Shown here one piece after another: positions 5,923 to 7,317 of a stretch of 7,317 nt of DNA. Each line of letters opens with the position of its first letter. The stretch's first letter is position 1. The stretch is from NCBI GenBank assembly GCA_002340925.1, contig DDMR01000047.1, forward strand, positions 1 to 7,317. The letters run 5' to 3'. A program made the position numbers and the translations under genes. The notes below the pieces were generated by a model. That model made no database searches, was not told the DNA's origin, and saw only the letters and a program-made list of their open reading frames with translations. This stretch comes from Actinobacteria bacterium UBA2541. Lineage in GTDB: Bacteria; Actinomycetota; Actinomycetes; Nanopelagicales; Nanopelagicaceae.

Positions 5923-6500
5923 AGAGCCCGTAGACCGGTAATCGCAAACTTCTGTGCATATTTAATCTCTTGCACTGCGTCGTTGCCCGATTCAATTCGA
6001 ACAGATGCCACATCGATAGTAGCTTGAACATAGGCGAGTCCCAGTTTCACATCAGGTAAACCAATTTCGCTTAGTGGCTTGATGATTGTGCCCATCAAAT
6101 CTTGGTGCCCCTGTGCGATATCTGCTTTTCGATAATTTGGAGTCGTAGCAGTGTTCAAACTTTTCACCAAAAGGTGTCGACCATCAACCACGTATTGCAA
6201 AGCTTCCTCAATCCAGAGGCTGATATATTCAAAAGGATCCTCAACGTTATCAACGGCCTTCAATAAACGCTTGTTGTAGTGAGCCATCTCTTCCATGACT
6301 AAATCCGCAATCAAATCAGCTGACGATGCGAAGTACTCGTAAATCGAAGAACGGGCCAAGCCGGCACGCTTTGCTACGGCGGAAACAGTTACCGAATCAA
6401 CTCCATCTTCCATCGCAAGACTCAGTGCAGCATCCATCAATTGACGCTGACGCATCTGACGTTGCTCACGAATCGTGGCTTCTTGAATCCTTGGAGACAT
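5913..6500 (-). CDS. TetR/AcrR-family transcriptional regulator
   Basis: This 195-residue protein has the N-terminal DNA-binding domain of the TetR family: a first helix around 18-31 (RQRQLMDAALSLAM) and the helix-turn-helix VTVSAVAKRAGLARSSIYEYF (37-57), the family hallmark with the Tyr-x-Tyr-Phe end. The helical remainder would bind ligand and dimerise; it resembles no specific named regulator, so the effector is unknown. It lies 9 bp behind the SDR gene on the same strand, so it is very likely co-transcribed and may repress that operon. The ATG at 6500 is preceded by AAGTAGAG, a weak ribosome site overlapping the SDR stop. In-frame Met16 and Met22 are less likely starts because Met22 is inside helix 1. 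The arginine-rich residues 11-20 could add minor-groove contacts. Confidence 0.93.
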   Translation of the reverse strand: MSPRIQEATIREQRQMRQRQLMDAALSLAMEDGVDSVTVSAVAKRAGLARSSIYEYFASSADLIADLVMEEMAHYNKRLLKAVDNVEDPFEYISLWIEEALQYVVDGRHLLVKSLNTATTPNYRKADIAQGHQDLMGTIIKPLSEIGLPDVKLGLAYVQATIDVASVRIESGNDAVQEIKYAQKFAITGLRALLK

Positions 6501-6509
6501 GGTCGAACT

Positions 6510-7277
6510 CTACTTCAGTAGTAGTCCTGGATTCACTCCGAGTCCCATCGAGGCATCGAGAACTGCGCCATGCAATAACTTTCCGGCATCAGTTGTTAGG
6601 AAATATCCCAGTTCAGCAATTTCTCGGGGATCTATCAAACGGAATTTAGGAAGCGAAGCAATGACTTTCTTCTGCTCTTCATCGTTTAAATGATTAAGTG
6701 TGCTTGCCTGGAACATTGGCGTATTGGTTGCACCAGGACAAATAGTGAAAACATCAACCCCGGTCTGCGCAAGATCTGCTCCCAAAGTTCTTCCCAAAAA
6801 TGCAATCGCCGCTTTGCTCATGCCATCTGCATAGTTAAATCCTGGAAATTGGGTAACTCCGCCACCAACAGATGAGAGCAGAATAATCTTTCCGCTTCCT
6901 CGTTCAAGCATTTTTGGTAGCAACAGATTGTTGAGCCAAAGAGTCCCAATCGCATTCACTTTAATCAGCGCTTCGGCCTGACCTTGTGGAGTATTGGAAA
7001 CTTTCTCAACTGTCTTTGAACCGAGCCCAGCATTGTGAATCAAAACATCAGGAGTTGAAGGAAGCGCGGAAACAAGGGCTTCAACAGAGGCGTAGTCAGC
7101 AAGATCTAATTTAAAACCTGTTACTGAAGATTGCTTATAAGAGTTAGAAACTTCTACTGGTTTTTCTGTATCACTGAAGTATGTAAACCAAACTTCAAAA
7201 CCATTGTTCGCAAATACATCGACAAACTCGCGCCCTATGCCGCTGGTGCCACCGGTAATCAAAACTTTCTTGCTCAT
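6510..7277 (-). CDS. Short-chain dehydrogenase/reductase with unusual Tyr-Lys spacing
   Basis: This 255-residue classical SDR with a Rossmann fold is a cytosolic NAD(P)-dependent oxidoreductase of unknown substrate. Visible are the cofactor loop TGGTSGIG (8-15), DLA (58-60, adenine contact), HNAG (81-84), KVNAIGT with Asn108 (106-112), SSVGG with Ser136 (135-139), and PGATNTPM (181-188). The catalytic segment reads NYADGMSKAAI (148-158). Tyr149 is 13 residues after Ser136, as usual, but the conserved Lys155 comes six rather than four residues after Tyr149; the residue at the normal Tyr position relative to Lys is Asp151. I checked this on the nucleotide sequence and the reading frame is intact on both sides. 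ATG at 7277 starts directly before the cofactor strand; GGGA precedes it as a modest ribosome site. The downstream TetR gene probably controls it. Confidence 0.93.
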   Translation of the reverse strand: MSKKVLITGGTSGIGREFVDVFANNGFEVWFTYFSDTEKPVEVSNSYKQSSVTGFKLDLADYASVEALVSALPSTPDVLIHNAGLGSKTVEKVSNTPQGQAEALIKVNAIGTLWLNNLLLPKMLERGSGKIILLSSVGGGVTQFPGFNYADGMSKAAIAFLGRTLGADLAQTGVDVFTICPGATNTPMFQASTLNHLNDEEQKKVIASLPKFRLIDPREIAELGYFLTTDAGKLLHGAVLDASMGLGVNPGLLLK

Positions 7278-7302
7278 ACTGTCCCAACTCTCATTTCAAA
7301 GA

Positions 7303-7308
7303 AGCATA
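7303..7308 (-). promoter_or_regulatory. Candidate -10 element of the SDR-TetR operon
   Basis: On the minus strand TATGCT (7308 to 7303) fits TANNNT and would give a leader of roughly 20 nt carrying GGGA before the ATG, so this unit would be leadered, unlike mmsA or the GNAT gene. The self-complementary AACGTT at 7308-7313 touches it and might be part of a regulator site. The -35 would fall beyond the window edge, so the call is tentative. Confidence 0.3.
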
Positions 7309-7317
7309 ACGTTTAAG

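Noticed and set aside
6326..6693. Two overlapping plus-strand frames across the SDR/TetR junction
   Set aside because: Both are antisense to well-supported genes, have no recognisable domain, and share bases with each other in different frames.
1..7317. A new defence, mobile or secretion system
   Set aside because: Every stretch over 100 bp is accounted for by recognisable metabolic, transport or regulatory genes. There are no integrases, transposases, repeat arrays, toxin-antitoxin pairs or compositional islands that I can see.

Overview
The window looks like a compact piece of chromosome from an actinobacterium of modest GC content. By eye it is well below the GC of Streptomyces or Mycobacterium; I did not compute it. 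Three signs point this way. The thymidine kinase has the C-W-C zinc motif and overall sequence pattern I know from actinobacterial homologues. Purine nucleoside phosphorylase is directly followed by a phosphohexomutase-family gene, an actinobacterial arrangement. Several genes appear to be leaderless: a TANNNT -10 element sits exactly six bases before the start codon. A streamlined freshwater lineage such as the Nanopelagicales (acI) would fit, but that is inference. There are no RNA genes, mobile elements, CRISPR arrays or phage genes.

Layout, left to right. Positions 1-1816 hold a minus-strand cluster transcribed leftward: thymidine kinase (tdk), a trimeric-type purine nucleoside phosphorylase, and the first 125 residues of an alpha-D-phosphohexomutase-family protein that runs off the left edge. 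The spacings are 9 bp and a 4-bp GTGA overlap, so this is probably one nucleoside-salvage operon. Just upstream on the same strand (1866-3209) is a class III PLP-dependent aminotransferase. Diverging from it across an 85-bp control region is mmsA (3295-4788, plus strand), a CoA-acylating (methyl)malonate-semialdehyde dehydrogenase. Together these two can take a beta-amino acid (beta-alanine or 3-aminoisobutyrate) to a semialdehyde and on to acetyl-CoA or propionyl-CoA.

mmsA converges, with only 4 bp between stop codons, on a LysE/ArgO-type amino-acid exporter (minus, 4793-5395). Diverging from the exporter is a GNAT acetyltransferase (plus, best start 5444). The 48 bp between them carry back-to-back promoters and a perfect ACGCT-T-AGCGT palindrome. 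The right end is a two-gene minus-strand operon: a short-chain dehydrogenase/reductase (SDR, 6510-7277) followed 9 bp later by a TetR-family regulator (5913-6500).

Taken together the window is ordinary metabolic chromosome: nucleoside salvage, beta-amino-acid catabolism, amino-acid export/acetylation and a regulated oxidoreductase. I see no clearly new system. The points most worth a second look are an SDR active site with Tyr and Lys six rather than four residues apart, the repeated leaderless promoter geometry, dyads placed inside two divergent control regions, and the possibility that the truncated mutase is a phosphopentomutase serving the phosphorylase.
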